NCBI GenBank assembly: GCA_033782935.1
Contig: JAWQEG010001234.1
Span: forward strand, 2,302,501 to 2,366,500
Direction of reading: 5' to 3'
Source: Petrolisthes cinctipes
Lineage: Eukaryota > Arthropoda > Malacostraca > Decapoda > Porcellanidae
Length of the DNA stretch: 64,000 bases
A program made the position numbers and the translations under genes. Of the stretch, positions 1-14,200 are shown piece by piece. Under the pieces are notes generated by a model, which was given only the letters and a program-made list of their open reading frames with translations, did not search any database and was not told the origin of the DNA. How positions within the stretch are numbered: position 1 is the stretch's first letter; each line of letters begins with the position of its first letter.

Positions 1-820
1 CTGCCATTCATATGGTGGTGGGTATGTGAGTGTCATTACAGTGCTTGGAGTGTAAATATAAACAGTCATTCATGGGGTGTTAGGTGTGTGGGTGTCATTA
101 CAGTGCTTCGACTGTAAATATCAACAGTCATTCATGAGGTGGTGGGTGTGTGGCTGTCATTACAGTGCTTGGACTCTAAATATCAACAGTCATTCATGGG
201 TTGGTAGGTGTGTGGGTGTCATTACAGCGCTTGGACACTAAATATCAATTGTCGTTCATGGGTTGGCGGGTGTGTGGGTGTCATTACAGTGCTTGGACTG
301 TAATTATTAACAGTCATAAATGGGGTGGTTTGTTTGTGGGTGCTATTAGAGTGCTTAGACTGTAAATATCAACTGTCATTCATGAGGTGGTGGGTGTGTG
401 GCTGTCATTTCAGTGCTTGGACACTAAATATCAACAGTTGTTCATGGGTTGGTGGGTGTGTGGGTGTCATTACAGTGCTTGGACTGTAAATATCAACAGT
501 CATTCATGGGGTGGTGGGTGCGTGGGTGTCATTACAGTGTTTGGACTGTAAATATCAATAGTCATTCATGGGGTGGTGTGTATCATTACAGTGCATGGAC
601 TGTAAATATCGACAGTCATACATTGGGTGGTGGGTGTGTGGGCATCATTACAGTGCTTGGACTGTAAATATCAACAGTAATTCATAGGGTGCTGGGTTTG
701 TGGCTGTCATTACGGTGCATGGACTGTAAATATCAACAGTCATTCATTGGGTGGTTAGTGTGAGGGTGTCATTGCAATGTTTGGACTATAAATATCAACG
801 GTCATTCATATGGTGGTGGG
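1..820 (+). repeat. Satellite block repeated at 4,117 and 7,386
   Basis: This block is nearly identical to 4,117-4,936 (offset 4,116) and to 7,386-8,205 (offset 7,385). The match ends abruptly near 820, where the monomers become unlike those after 4,936. It is therefore a third, truncated copy of part of HOR-A cut by an exchange or conversion event, or by the window edge on its left. Confidence 0.85.
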
Positions 821-3190
821 TGTGTGGGTGTCATTAAAGTGCTTGGACTGTAAATATCAACAGTTATTCATTGGTGGTGGGTGTGTGGGTATCATTACTG
901 TCGTTGGACTGTAAATATCAACAGTCATTCATGGGGTAGTGGGTATGAGGGTGTCATTACAGTGCTTGGACTATAAATATCAACAGTCATTTATCGGGTG
1001 GTGGGTGTGTGGGTGGCATTACAGTGCTTGGACTGTAAATATCAACAGTCAGTTATTGGGTGGTGCATGTGTGGGTGTCATTACACTGCATGGACTGTAA
1101 ATATTAACAGTCATTCATTGGTGGTGGTTTTGTTGGTGTAATTACAGTGCTTGGGCTGTAAATATCAACAGTCATTCATGTGGTGGTGTGTCTGTGGGTA
1201 TCATTACATTGTTTGGACTGTAAATATCAACAGTCATAAATGATGTGGTGGGTGTGTGGCTGTCATTACAGTGCTTGGACTGTAAATATCAACAGTCATT
1301 AATGGGTTGGTAGGTGTGTTGGTGTCATTACAGTGCTTGGACTGTAAATATCAACAGTCATTCATGGACTGGTAGGTGTGTGGGTGTCATTACAGTGATT
1401 GGACTGTAAATATCAACAGTCATTTATGTGGTGGTGGGTGTGTTGGTTTAAATACAGTGCTTGAAATGTAAAACTCAACTGTCATTCATGAGGTGGTAGG
1501 TGTGTGGCTGTCATTACAGTGCTAGGACTCTAATTATCAACAGTCATTCAAGGGGTGGTTAGTATGTTTGTGTAATTACAGTGTTTGGACTGTAAATATC
1601 AACTGTCATTTATTTGGTGGTTGGTGTGTGGGAGTCATTACAATGCTTGGGCTATAAATATCAACAGTTATTCATGGGATGGTGGGTATTTGGGGGTCAT
1701 TTTAGTGCTTGGACTGTAAATATCAACAGTCATATTATGGGGTGGTGTGTGTGTATCATTACAGTGCTTGTATTGTAAATATCAACAGTCATTTATGGGA
1801 TGGTGTGTGTGTTGGTGTCATTACATTGCATGGACTGTAAATATCAACAGTGATTCATGGGATGGCGGGTGTGTGGGCATCATTACAGTGCTTGGGCTGT
1901 AAATATCAACAGTCATTAATGGGGTGGTGTGTGTGTGGGTGTCATTACAGTGCTTGGACTGTAAATATCAATAGTCATTTATGATGTGGTGGGTGTGTGG
2001 CTGTCATTACAGTGCTTGGACTCTAAATATCAACAGTCATTCATGGGATGGTAGGAGTGTGGGTGTCATTAGAGTGCTTGGACTGTAAAAATTAACAGTC
2101 ATTCATGGGATGGTAAATGTGTGGGTGTCATTACATTGATTGGACTTTAAAAATCAACAGTCATTCATGATGTGGTGGGTTTGTGGCTGTCATTACAGTG
2201 CTTAGACACTAAATATTAACAGTCATTCATGGGATTGTAGGTGTGTGGGTGTCATTAAAGAGTTTGGACTGTAAATATCAACAGTCATTCATGGGACTGT
2301 AGGTGTGTGGGTGTCATTACAGTGATTGGACTGTATATATCAACAGTTATTAATGGGGTGGTGGGAGTGTGGGTGTCATTGCAGTGCATGGACTGTAAAT
2401 ATGGACAGTCATTCGTGGGTTGGTGGGTGTGTGGGCATTATTACAGTGCTTGGACTGTAAATATCAACAATCATTCATGGGGTGGTGGGTGTGTGGCTGT
2501 GATTACAGTGCATGGACTGTAAATATCAACAGTATTCATAGGGTGGTGGGTGTGTGGGGGTCATTACAGGGCTTGGACTGTAAATATCAACAGTCATTCA
2601 TGAGGTGGTGGTTGTCATTATAGAGCTTGGTCTGTAAATATCAACAGTCATTCATAGGGTAGTGGTTGTTATTATTGTGCTTGGATTGTATATATCAACA
2701 GTCATTCATGGAATTGTAGTTGTGTTGGTGTCATTACAGTGATTGGACTATAAATATCAACAGTATTTCATGGGATAGTAGGTGTGTTGGTGTCATTACA
2801 GTGATTGGACTGTAAATATCAACAGTCATTCATGGGGTGGTGGGTGTATTGGTGTAATTACAGTGCTTGGACTGTAAATATCAACTGTCATTTATTTGGT
2901 GGTTGGTGTGTGGGGGTCATTACAGTGCTTGGGCTATAAATATCAACAGTTATTAATGGGGTGGTGGGTGTGTGGGTATCATTACAGTGATTGGACTGTT
3001 AATATCAACAGTCATTCATATGGTGGTGGGTGTGTAGGTATCTTTACAGTGGTTGGATTTTAAATATCAACAGTCATATATGAAGTGGTGGGTGTGTGGG
3101 CGTCATTACAGTGCTTGAACTGGAAATATCAACAGTCATTCATGGGGTGGTGGGTGTGTGGGTGTCATTACAGTGCTTGAACTGTGAATA
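821..3190 (+). repeat. Satellite monomers without a clear long-range copy
   Basis: About 38 monomers of the same family. I saw only short resemblances to other blocks, such as the TTTATTTGGTGGTTGG variant near 1,611 and 2,891, which recurs near 20,053. No HOR period was evident by eye, and there is no gene or foreign insertion. Confidence 0.7.
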
Positions 3191-6100
3191 TCAACAGTCA
3201 TTTATAGGATGGTGGGTGTGTTTGTGTCATTAACGTGCTTGGACTCTAAATATCAATAGTCATTCATGGGGTGGTGGGTGTGTGGGTATCATTACAGTGC
3301 TTGGACTGTAAATATGGACAGTCATTCGTGGGTTGGTGGGTATGTGGATGTCATTACAGTGCTTGAACTGTAAATATCAACAGTTATTCATGGGGTGGTG
3401 TTTGTGTTGGAGTCATTTCAGTGCATGGACTGTAAATATCAACAGTTATTTATGAGGTGGGGGGTGTGTGGGAGTCATTACAGTGCTTGGACTGTAAATA
3501 TCAAAAGTCATTCATGGGGTGGTGTTTGTCATTATAGTTCTTGGACTGTAAATATTAACTGTCATTCATGGGTTTTTGGGTGTGTGGGCATCATTACAGT
3601 GCTTGGGCTGTAAATATCAACAGTCATTTATAGGGTGGTGTGTGTGTGGGTGTCATTACAGTGCTTGGACTGTAAATATCAACAGTCATTCATGAGGTGG
3701 TGGGTGTGTGGCTGTCATTACAGTGCTTGGACTCTAAATATCAACAGTCATTCATGGGTTGGTAGGTGTGTGGGTGTCATTACAGTGCTTGGACTGTAAA
3801 TATCAACAGTCATTCATGGGATGGTAGGTGTGTGGGGGTCATTACAGTAATTGGACTGTAAATATCAACAGTCATTTTTGGGGTGGTGGGTGTGTTGGTG
3901 TAAATACAGTGCTTGGACTGTAAATATCAACTGTCATATATTTGGTGGTTGGTGTGTGGGTGTCATTACTATGCTTGGAGTGTAAATATAAGCAATCATT
4001 CATGGGGTGGTGGGTGTGTGGGTATCATTACATTGCTTTTACTGTAAATATCATCAGTCATTCATGGGGTGGTGGGTGTGTGGGTGTCATTACATTGCTT
4101 TGACCGTAAATATCAACTGCCATTCATATGGTGGTGGGTATGTGAGTGTCATTACAGTGCTTGGAGTGTAAATATAAACAGTCATTCATGGGGTGTTAGG
4201 TGTGTGGGTGTCATTACAGTGCTTCGACTGTAAATATCAACAGTCATTCATGAGGTGGTGGGTGTGTGGCTGTCATTACAGTGCTTGGACTCTAAATATC
4301 AACAGTCATTCATGGGTTGGTAGGTGTGTGGGTGTCATTACAGCGCTTGGACACTAAATATCAATTGTCGTTCATGGGTTGGCGGGTGTGTGGGTGTCAT
4401 TACAGTGCTTGGACTGTAATTATTAACAGTCATAAATGGGGTGGTTTGTTTGTGGGTGCTATTAGAGTGCTTAGACTGTAAATATCAACTGTCATTCATG
4501 AGGTGGTGGGTGTGTGGCTGTCATTTCAGTGCTTGGACACTAAATATCAACAGTTGTTCATGGGTTGGTGGGTGTGTGGGTGTCATTACAGTGCTTGGAC
4601 TGTAAATATCAACAGTCATTCATGGGGTGGTGGGTGCGTGGGTGTCATTACAGTGTTTGGACTGTAAATATCAATAGTCATTCATGGGGTGGTGTGTATC
4701 ATTACAGTGCATGGACTGTAAATATCGACAGTCATACATTGGGTGGTGGGTGTGTGGGCATCATTACAGTGCTTGGACTGTAAATATCAACAGTAATTCA
4801 TAGGGTGCTGGGTTTGTGGCTGTCATTACGGTGCATGGACTGTAAATATCAACAGTCATTCATTGGGTGGTTAGTGTGAGGGTGTCATTGCAATGTTTGG
4901 ACTATAAATATCAACGGTCATTCATATGGTGGTGGGTGCGTGGGTATCATTACAGTGCTTGGATTGTAAATATCAACAGTCATTCATGGGGTTGTGGGTG
5001 TGTGGGTGTCATTTTAATGCTTGGACTGTAAATATCAACAGTCATTAATGGGGTGGTGGGTGTGTGGGTGTCATTATAATGCTTGGATTGAAAATATCAA
5101 CAGTCATTCATGAGGTGGTGGGTGTGTGGGAATCATTACAGTGCTTGGACTTGAAATATCAATAGTCATTCAAGGGGTGGTGGGTGTGTGGGTGTCATTA
5201 CAGTGCTCGGACTGTAAATATTAACAGTCATTCATGGGGTGGTGGGTGCATGGGTGTCATTACAGTGTTTGGACTAAAAATATCATTAGTCATTCATGGG
5301 GTGGTGGGTGTGTGGGTGTCATTACAGTGCTTGGACTGTAAATACCAACAGTCATTCAAGGGGTGGTGGGTGTGTGGGCGTCATTACATTGTCCGGGCTG
5401 GAAATTTCAAAATTCATTTATAGGGTGGCTGGTGTGTGTGTCATTACAGTGCTTGGACTGTAAATATCAACAGTCATTCAAGGAGTGGATGGGTGGGTGG
5501 GCATCATTACAGTGTTTGGACTGTAAATATCAGTAGTCATTCATGGGGTGGAGGGTGTGTGGGTGTCATTACAGTGCTTGGACTGGAAATATCAACCGTC
5601 ATTCATGGGGTGGTGGGTGTGTGGGTGTCATTACAGTGCTCGGTCTGTAAATATCAACAGTCATTCATGGGGTGGTTTGTGCGTGGGTGTCATTACAGTG
5701 TTTGGACTAAAATTATCAATAGTCATTCATGAGGTGGTGGGTGTGTGGGTGTCATTACAGTGTTTGGACTGTAACTATCAACATTCATATATGGGGTAGT
5801 TTGTGTGAGGGGGTAATTACAGTGCATGGACTGTAAATATCAATAGTCATTCATGGTGTGGTGGGTGTGTGCGTATCAGTACATTGCTTTGACTGTAAAT
5901 ATCAATATTCATTCATGGGTTGGTTGGTGTGTGGGTGTCATTAGAGTGCTTGGACTGTAAATATCAACAGTCATTCATGGGGTGGATTGTGTATTGGTAT
6001 CATTACAGTGCTTGGATTGTAAATATCAACAGTTATTAATGGGGTGGATTGTGTATTGGCATCATTACAGTGTTTGGACTATAAATATCAAGAGTCATTC

Positions 6101-6459
6101 ATAGGGTGGTGGGTGTGTGGGTGTCATTACAGTGCTTGGACTGTAAATATCAACAGTCATTCATGGGATGGTAGATGTGTAGGTGTCATTACAGTGCTTG
6201 GACTGTAAATATCAATAGTCATTCATGGGGTGGTGGGTGTGTGGGTGTCATTTTAGTGCTTGGACTGTAAATATCAACAGTCAATTATCAGCTGTTTGGG
6301 GTTTGGGTGTCATTACAGTGCATGGAATATAAATATCAACAGTCATTTATTGGGTCGTGGGTGTGTGGGTGTCATTATAATGCTTAGATTGTAAACATCA
6401 ACAGTCATTCATGAGGTGGTGGGTGTGTGGGTGTCATTACATTGCTTGGACTGGAAATA
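3191..6459 (+). repeat. HOR-A copy 1, 3,269 bp
   Basis: Higher-order repeat of about 53 monomers, followed directly by a second copy. Diagnostic monomers align at constant offset 3,269, for example 3,191 with 6,460, 4,117 with 7,386 and 4,565 with 7,834. Copy 1 lacks one monomer that copy 2 has near 8,311-8,372, so the offset becomes 3,331 downstream of 5,040. It has one extra monomer near 6,062-6,123, which restores the offset. Confidence 0.85.
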
Positions 6460-9400
6460 TCAACAGTCATTTATAGGATGGTGGGTGTGTTTGTGTCATT
6501 AACGTGCTTGGACTCTAAATATCAATAGTCATTCATGGGGTGGTGGGTGTGTGGGTATCATTACAGTGCTTGGACTGTAAATATGGACAGTCATTCGTGG
6601 GTTGGTGGGTATGTGGGTGTCATTACAGTGCTTGAACTGTAAATATCAACAGTTATTCATGGGGTGGTGTGTGTGTTGAAGTCATTTCAGTGAATGGACT
6701 GTAAATATCAACAGTTATTTATGAGGTGGGGGGTGTGTGGGAGTCATTACAGTGCTTGGACTGTAAATATCAAAAGTCATTCATGGGGTGGTGTTTGTCA
6801 TTATAGTTCTTGGACTGTAAATATTAACTGTCATTCATGGGTTTTTGGGTGTGTGGGCATCATTACAGTGCTTGGGCTGTAAATATCAACAGTCATTTAT
6901 AGGGTGGTGTGTGTGTGGGTGTCATTACAGTGCTTGGACTGTAAATATCAACAGTCATTCATGAGGTGGTGGGTGTGTGGCTGTCATTACAGTGCTTGGA
7001 CTCTAAATATCAACAGTCATTCATGGGTTGGTAGGTGTGTGGGTGTCATTTCAGTGCTTGGACTGTAAATATCAACAGTCATTCATGGGATGGTATGTGT
7101 GTGGGGGTCATTACAGTAATTGGACTGTAAATATCAACAGTCATTCATGTGGTGGTGGGTGTGTTGGTGTAAATACAGTGCTTGGACTGTTTATATCAAC
7201 TGTCATTTATTTGGTGGTTGGTGTGTGGGGGTCATTACTATGCTTGGAGTGTAAATATAAGCAATCATTCATGGGGTGGTGGGTGTGTGGGTATCATTAC
7301 ATTGCTTTTACTGTAAATATCATCAGTCATTCATGGGGTGGTGGGTGTGTGGGTGTAATTACATTGCTTTGACCGTAAATATCAACTGCCATTCATATGG
7401 TGGTGGGTATGTGAGTGTCATTACAGTGCTTGGAGTGTAAATATAAACAGTCATTTATGGGGTGTTAGGTGTGTGGGTGTCATTACAGTGCATGGACTGT
7501 AAATATCAACAGTCATTCATGAGGTGGTGGGTGTGTGGCCTTCATTACAGAGCTTGGACTCTAAATATCAACAGTCATTCATGGGTTGGTAGGTGTGTTG
7601 GTGTCATTACAGCGCTTGGACACTAAATATCAATTGTCGTTCATGGGTTGGCGGGTGTGTGGGTGTCATTACAGTGCTTGGACTGTAATTATTAACAGTC
7701 ATAAATGGGGTGGTTTGTTTGTGGGTGCTATTAGAGTGCTTAGACTGTAAATATCAACTGTCATTCATGAGGTGGTGGGTGTGTGGCTGTCATTTCAGTG
7801 CTTGGACACTAAATATCAACAGTTGTTCATGGGTTGGTGGGTGTGTGGGTGTCATTACAGTGCTTGGACTGTAAATATCAACAGTCATTCATGGGGTGGT
7901 GGGTGCGTGGGTGTCATTACAGTGTTTGGACTGTAAATATCAATAGTCATTCATGGGGTGGTGTGTGTCATTACAGTGCATGGACTGTAAATATCGACAG
8001 TCATACATTGGGTGGTGGGTGTGTGGGCATCATTACAGTGCTTGGACTGTAAATATCAACAGTAATTCATAGGGTGCTGGGTGTGTGGCTGTCATTACGG
8101 TGCATGGACTGTAAATATCAACAGTCATTCATTGGGTGGTTAGTGTGAGGGTGTCATTGCAATGTTTGGACTATAAATATCAACGGTCATTCATATGGTG
8201 GTGGGTGCATGGGTATCATTACAGTGCTTGGATTGTAAATATTAACAGTCATTCATGGGGTTGTGGGTGTGTGGGTGTCATTTTAATGCTTGGACTGTAA
8301 ATATCAACAGTCATTTATGGGGTGGTTGGTGTGTGGGAGTCATTATATTGATTGGACCTTAAATATCAACAGTCATTAATGGGGTGGTGGGTGTGTGGGT
8401 GTCATTATAATGCTTGGATTGAAAATATCAACAGTCATTCATGAGGTGGTGGGTGTGTGGGAATCATTACAGTGCTTGGACTGGAAATATCAATAGTCAT
8501 TCAAGGGGTGGTGGGTGTGTGGGTGTCATTACAGTGCTCGGATTGTAAATATTAACAGTCATTCATGGGGTGGTGGGTGCATAGGTGTCATTACAGTGTT
8601 TGGACTAAAAATATCAATAGTCATTCATGGGGTGGTGGGTGTGTGGGTGTCATTACAGTGCTTGGACTGTAAATACCAACAGTCATTCAAGGGGTGGTGG
8701 GTGTGTGGGCGTCATTACATTGTCCGGACTGGAAATTTCAAAATTCATTTATAGGGCGGTGGGTGTGTGTGTCATTACAGTGCTTGGACTGTAAATATCA
8801 ACAGTCATTCAAGGAGTCGGTGGGTGTGTGGGCATCATTACAGTGTTTGGACTGTAAATATCAGTAGTCATTCATGGGGTGGAGGGTGTGTGGGTGTCAT
8901 TACAGTGCTTGGACTGTAAATATCAACCATCATTCATGGGGTGGTGGGTGTGTTGGTGTCATTACAGTGCTCGGTCTGTAAATATCAACAGTCATTCATG
9001 GGGTGGTTTGTGCGTGGGTGTCATTACAGTGTTTGGACTAAAATTATCAATAGTCATTCATGAGGTGGTGGGTGTGTGGGTGTCATTACAGTGTTTGGAC
9101 TGTAACTATCAACAGTCATATATGGGGTAGTTTGTGTGAGGGGGTAATTACAGTGCATGGACTGTAAATATCAATAGTCATTCATGGTGTGGTGGGTGTG
9201 TGCGTATCAGTACATTGCTTTGACTGTAAATATCAATATTCATTCATGGGGTGGTTGGTGTGTGGGTGTCATTAGAGTGCTTGGACTGTAAATATCAACA
9301 GTCATTCATGGGGTGGATTGTGTATTGGTATCATTACTGTGCTTAGATTGTAAATATCAACAGTTATTAATGGGGTGGATTGTGTATTGGTATCATTACA

Positions 9401-9728
9401 GTGCTTGGACTGTAAATATCAACAGTCATTCATGGGATGGTAGATGTGTAGGTGTCATTACAGTGCTTGGACTGTAAATATCAATAGTCATTCATGGGGT
9501 GGTGGGTGTGTGGGTGTCACTTTAGTGCTTGGACTGTAAATATCAACAGTCAATTATCGGCTGTTGGGGGTTTGGGTGTCATTAAATTGATTGGACACTA
9601 AATATCAACAGTCATTTATTGGGTCGTGGGTGTGTGGGTGTCATTATAATGCTAAGATTGTAAACATCAACAGTCATTCATGAGGTGGTGGGTGTGTGGG
9701 TGTCATTACAGTGCTTGGACTGGAAATA
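6460..9728 (+). repeat. HOR-A copy 2, 3,269 bp
   Basis: Tandem copy of 3,191-6,459 with only scattered substitutions by eye. It has gained one monomer near 8,311-8,372 and lost one relative to copy 1 position 6,062, so the two copies end up equal in length. The paired gain and loss is typical of unequal exchange within arrays. Confidence 0.83.
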
Positions 9729-10274
9729 TCAACAGTCATTCATGGGGTGGTGGGTGTGTGGGGGTCATTACAGTGCTCGGTCTGTAAATATCAACAGTCA
9801 TTCATGGGGTGGTTGGTGCGTGGGTGTCATTACAGTGTTTGAACTAAAATTATCAATAGTCATTCATGGGGTGGTGGGTGTGTGGGTGTCATTACAGTGT
9901 TTGGACTGTAAATATCAACAGTCATTCAAGTGGTGGGTGGGTGTGTGGGGGTCATTACAGTGCTTGGACTAGTAATATCAACAGTCATTCATGGGGTGGT
10001 GGATGTGTGAGTGTCATTACAGTGCTTGGACTGTAAATATCAATAGTCATTCATGGGGTGGTTGGTGTGTGGGTGTCATGACAGTGCTTGGACTGTAAAT
10101 TTAAACAGTCAGTTATGGGGTGGTTGTATGTGGGTGTCATTACCGTGGTTGGACTGTAAATATCAAGAGTCATTCATGGGGTGGTGGGTGTGTGGGTGTC
10201 ATTACAGTGCTTGGACTGTAACTATCAACAGTCATTTATGGGGTAGTTTGTGTGAGGGGGTAATTACAGTGCAT
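9729..10274 (+). repeat. Satellite block reusing HOR-A monomers
   Basis: The segment around 9,685-9,900 repeats a short run of variant monomers (TGCTCGG, then GTGCGTGGG, then GGACTAAAATTATC). The same run is seen near 5,560-5,760 and 8,890-9,090, and again near 12,420-12,600 and 14,150-14,330. This looks like a mosaic of HOR-A pieces. No gene. Confidence 0.6.
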
Positions 10275-10768
10275 GGACTGTAAATATCAATAGTCATTCA
10301 TGGTGTGGTGGGTGTGTGCGTATCAGTACATTGCTTTGACTGTAAATATCAATATTCATTCATGGGGTGGTGGGTGTGTGGGTGTCATTAGAGTGCTTGG
10401 ACGGTAAATTTATACTGCCATTTATTGGGTGGTGGTATGTGGGTGTCAATACACTGCTTTGACTGGTAATATCAACAGTCATTCATGGGGTGGTGGGTGT
10501 GTTGGTGTCATCAGAGTGCTTGGACTGTCAATATCAATGGTCATTCATGGTGTGGTGGATGTGTGGGTTTCATTACATTGCTTGGTCTGTAAATATCAAC
10601 AGTCATTCATTGGGTGGTGGGTGTGCAGGTGTCATTACAGCGCTTGGACTGTAAATATCAACAGTCATTCATGGGGTGGCGGGTGTGTGTGTTTCATACA
10701 GTCTTTGGAGTGTAAATATCAACAGTCATTAATGGGGTTGTGGGTGTGTGGGTGTCATTACAGTGTTT
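10275..10768 (+). repeat. 494-bp tandem duplication, copy 1
   Basis: Eight-monomer unit repeated immediately downstream at constant offset 494. Shared oddities include GTGCGTATCAGTACATTGC, an AAATTTA core and a GTCATCAGAG linker. Two base pairs are missing relative to 8 x 62. Confidence 0.85.
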
Positions 10769-11262
10769 GGACTGTAAATATCAATAGTCATTCATGGTGT
10801 GGTGGGTGTGTGCGTATCAGTACATTGCTTTGACTGTAAATATCAATATTCATTCATGGGGTGGTGGGTGTGTGGGTGTCATTAGAGTGATTGGACTGTA
10901 AATTTAAACTGCCATTTATGGGGTGGTGGTATGTGGGTGTCAATACACTGCTTGGACTGGTAATATCAACAGTCATTCATGGGGTGGTGGGTGTGTTGGT
11001 GTCATCAGAGTGCTTGGACTATCAATATCAATGGTCATTCATGGTGTTGTGGATGTGTGGGTTTCATTACATTGCTTGGTCTTTAAATATCAACAGTCAT
11101 TCATTGGGTGGTGGGTGTGCAGGTGTCATTACTGTGCTTGGACTGTAAATATCAACAGTCATTCATGGGGTGGCTGGTGTGTGTGTTTCATACAGTCTTT
11201 GGAGTTTAAATATCAACAGTCATTAATGGGGTTGTGGGTGTGTGGGTGTCATTACAGTGTTT
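10769..11262 (+). repeat. 494-bp tandem duplication, copy 2
   Basis: Second copy of 10,275-10,768 with about a dozen substitutions. A third partial copy starts at 11,263 (GTGCGTATCATTACATTGC) and fades after about one monomer. Confidence 0.84.
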
Positions 11263-14200
11263 GGACTGTAAATATCAATAGTCATTCATGGGATGGTGGG
11301 TGTGTGCGTATCATTACATTGCTTTGACTGTAAATATTATCAGTCATTCATGAAGTGGTTGGTGTGTGGGTATCATTACAGTGCATGGACTGTAAATATC
11401 AACTGTCATTCATGGGGTGGTTGGTATATGGGTGTCATTACAATGCTTCGACTTAAATATCAACAGTCATTCATGGGTCGGTGGGTATGTGGGTGTCTTT
11501 ACAGTGCTTGGACTGTAAATATTAAACAGTCATTCATGGGATGGTGGGTGTGTGGGTGTCATTACATTGTTCGGACAGAAAATTTCAAGTCATTCATAGG
11601 GTGGTGGGTGTGTGGGTGTCATTGTAGTGTTTGGACTGTAAATATCAACAGTCATTAATGGGGTGGATTGTGTATTGGTATCATTACAGTTCTTGGATTG
11701 TAAATATCAACAGTCATTAATAATGGGGTCGATTGTGTATTGGTATCATTACAGAGTTTGGACTATAAATATCAAGAGTCATTCATGGGATGGTGGGTGT
11801 GTGGGTGTCATTACAGTGCTTGGACTGTAAATATCAACAGTCATTCATGGGATGGTAGATGTGTAGGTGTCATTACAGTGCTTGGACTGTAAATATCAAT
11901 ATTCATTCATTGGGTGGTGGGTGTGTGGGTGTCATTACAGTGCTTGGACTGTAAATTTAAATTGTCATTCATGAGGTGGTGGTATTTGGGTGTCATTACA
12001 GTGGTTGGACTGAAAATATCAGGATTCATTCATTGGGTAGTGGGTGTGTGGGTGTCATTACCGTGCTTGAACTGTAAATGTCAACAATCTTTCAAGGGGT
12101 GGTGGGTGTGTTTGGTTTCATTACAGTGATTGAACTGTAAATATCAACAGTCATTAATGGGGTGGTGGATGTGTGAGTGTCATTACAGTGCTTGGACTGT
12201 AAACATCAACAGTCATTCATGGGTTTGTGGGTGTGTGTGTGTCATTTTAGTGCATGGACTGTAAATATCGACAGTCATTCATGGGGTAGTGGATGTGTAT
12301 GTGTCATTTTAGTGCTTGGACTGTAAATATCAGCAGGCATTTATGATGTGGTGGGTGTGTGGGTATCATAATAATGCTTGGATTGTAAATATCAACAGTC
12401 ATTCATGAGGTGGTGGGTGTATGGGTGTCATTACAGTGCTTGGACTGGAAATATCAACAGTTATTCATGGGGTGGTGGGTGTGTGGGTGTCATTACAGTG
12501 CTCGGACTGTAAATATCAACAGTCACTCATGGGGTGGTTGGTGCGTGGGTGTCATTACAGTGTTTGGACTAAAAATATCAATAGTCATTCATGGGGTGGT
12601 GGGTGTGTGGGTGTCATTACAGTGCTTAGACTGTAAATATCAACAGTCATTCAAGGGGTGGTGGGTGTGTGGGCGTCATTACATTCTCCGGACTGGAAAT
12701 TTCAAAAGTCATTCATAGGGTGGTGGGTGTGTGAGTGTCATTACACTGCTTGGACTGTAAATATCAACAGTCATTCAAGGGGTGGGTAGGTGTGTGGGAG
12801 TCATTACATTCTCCGGACTGGAAATTTCAAAAGTCATTCATAGGGTGGTGGGTGTGTGAATGTCATTACACTGCTTGGACTGTAAATATCAACAGTCATT
12901 CAAGGGGTGGGTAGGTGTGTGGGAGTCATTACAGTGTTTGGACTGTAAATATCAACAGTCATTTATGGGGTGGTGATATGTGGATGTCATTACAGTGGTT
13001 GGACTGTAAATATCAAGAGTCATTCATGGGGTAGTGGGTGTGAGGGTGTCATTACAGTGCTTGGACTATAAATATCAACAGTCATTCAAGGGGTGGTGAG
13101 TGTTTGGGCGTCATTACATTGTCCGGACTGGAAATTTCAAAAGTCATTCATAGGGTGGTAGGTGTGTGAGTGTCATTACAGTGCTTAGACTGTAAATATC
13201 AACAGTCATTCAAGGGGTGGGTGGGTGTGTGGGGGTCATTACAGTGTTTGGACTGTAAATATCAACAGTCACTCATTGGGTGGTAGGTATGTGGTTATCA
13301 TTACAGGGCTTGGACTGGTAATATCAACAGTTATTCATGGGGTGGTGGATGTGTGGGTGTCATTACCGTGCTTGGACTGTAAATATCAACATTCATTTAT
13401 GGGTTGGTTTGTGTGAGGGGGTAATTACAGTGCATGGATTGTAAATATCAACAGTCATTCATAGGGTGGTGGGTGTCATTATAGTGCTTGGACTGTAAAC
13501 ATCAACAGTCATATATGGGGTGGTGAGTGTGTCGGTGTCATTACAGTGCTTGGAATGTAAATATCAACAGTCATTTATGGGGTGGTGGGTGTGTTGGTGT
13601 CATTAGAGTGCTTGGACTGTCAATATCAATAGTCATTCATGGGGTGGTAGATGTGTGGGTTTCATTACATTGCTTGGTCTGTAAATATCAACAGTCATTC
13701 ATGGAATGGTGGGTGTGTAGGTGTCATTACAGCGCTTGGACTGTAAATATCAACAATCATTCATGGGGTGGTTGGTGTGTGGGTGTCATTACATTGTTCG
13801 GACTTTAAATTTCAACAGTCATTCATAGGGTGGTAGGTGTGTGGGTGTCATTTCATTGCTTGGACTGTAAATATCAACAGTCATGCAAGGGCTGGTGGGT
13901 GTGTGGGTGTCATTACAGAGTTTGGACTGTAAATATCAACAGTCATTCAAGGGGTGGTGGGTGTGTGGACGTCATTACATTGTACGGACTAGAAATTTCA
14001 AAAGTCATTCATAGAGTGGTGGATGTGTGGGTTTCATTACATTGTTCGGACTGGAAATTTCAACAGTCATTCATAAGGTGGAGGGTATGTGGTTGTCATT
14101 ACAGTGCTTGGATTGTAAATATCAACAGTCATTCATGAGGTGGTGGGTATGTGGGTGTCATTACAGTGCTTGGACTGGAAATATCAACAGTCATTCATGG

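Noticed and set aside
10429..11327. Open frames of 134 codons (10,429-10,833 and 10,923-11,327) and about 60 similar W/C/G/V-rich frames across the satellite
   Set aside because: They are translations of the 62-bp repeat passing through three frames. The same peptide recurs everywhere, starts are arbitrary, length depends on stray indels, and there is no domain.
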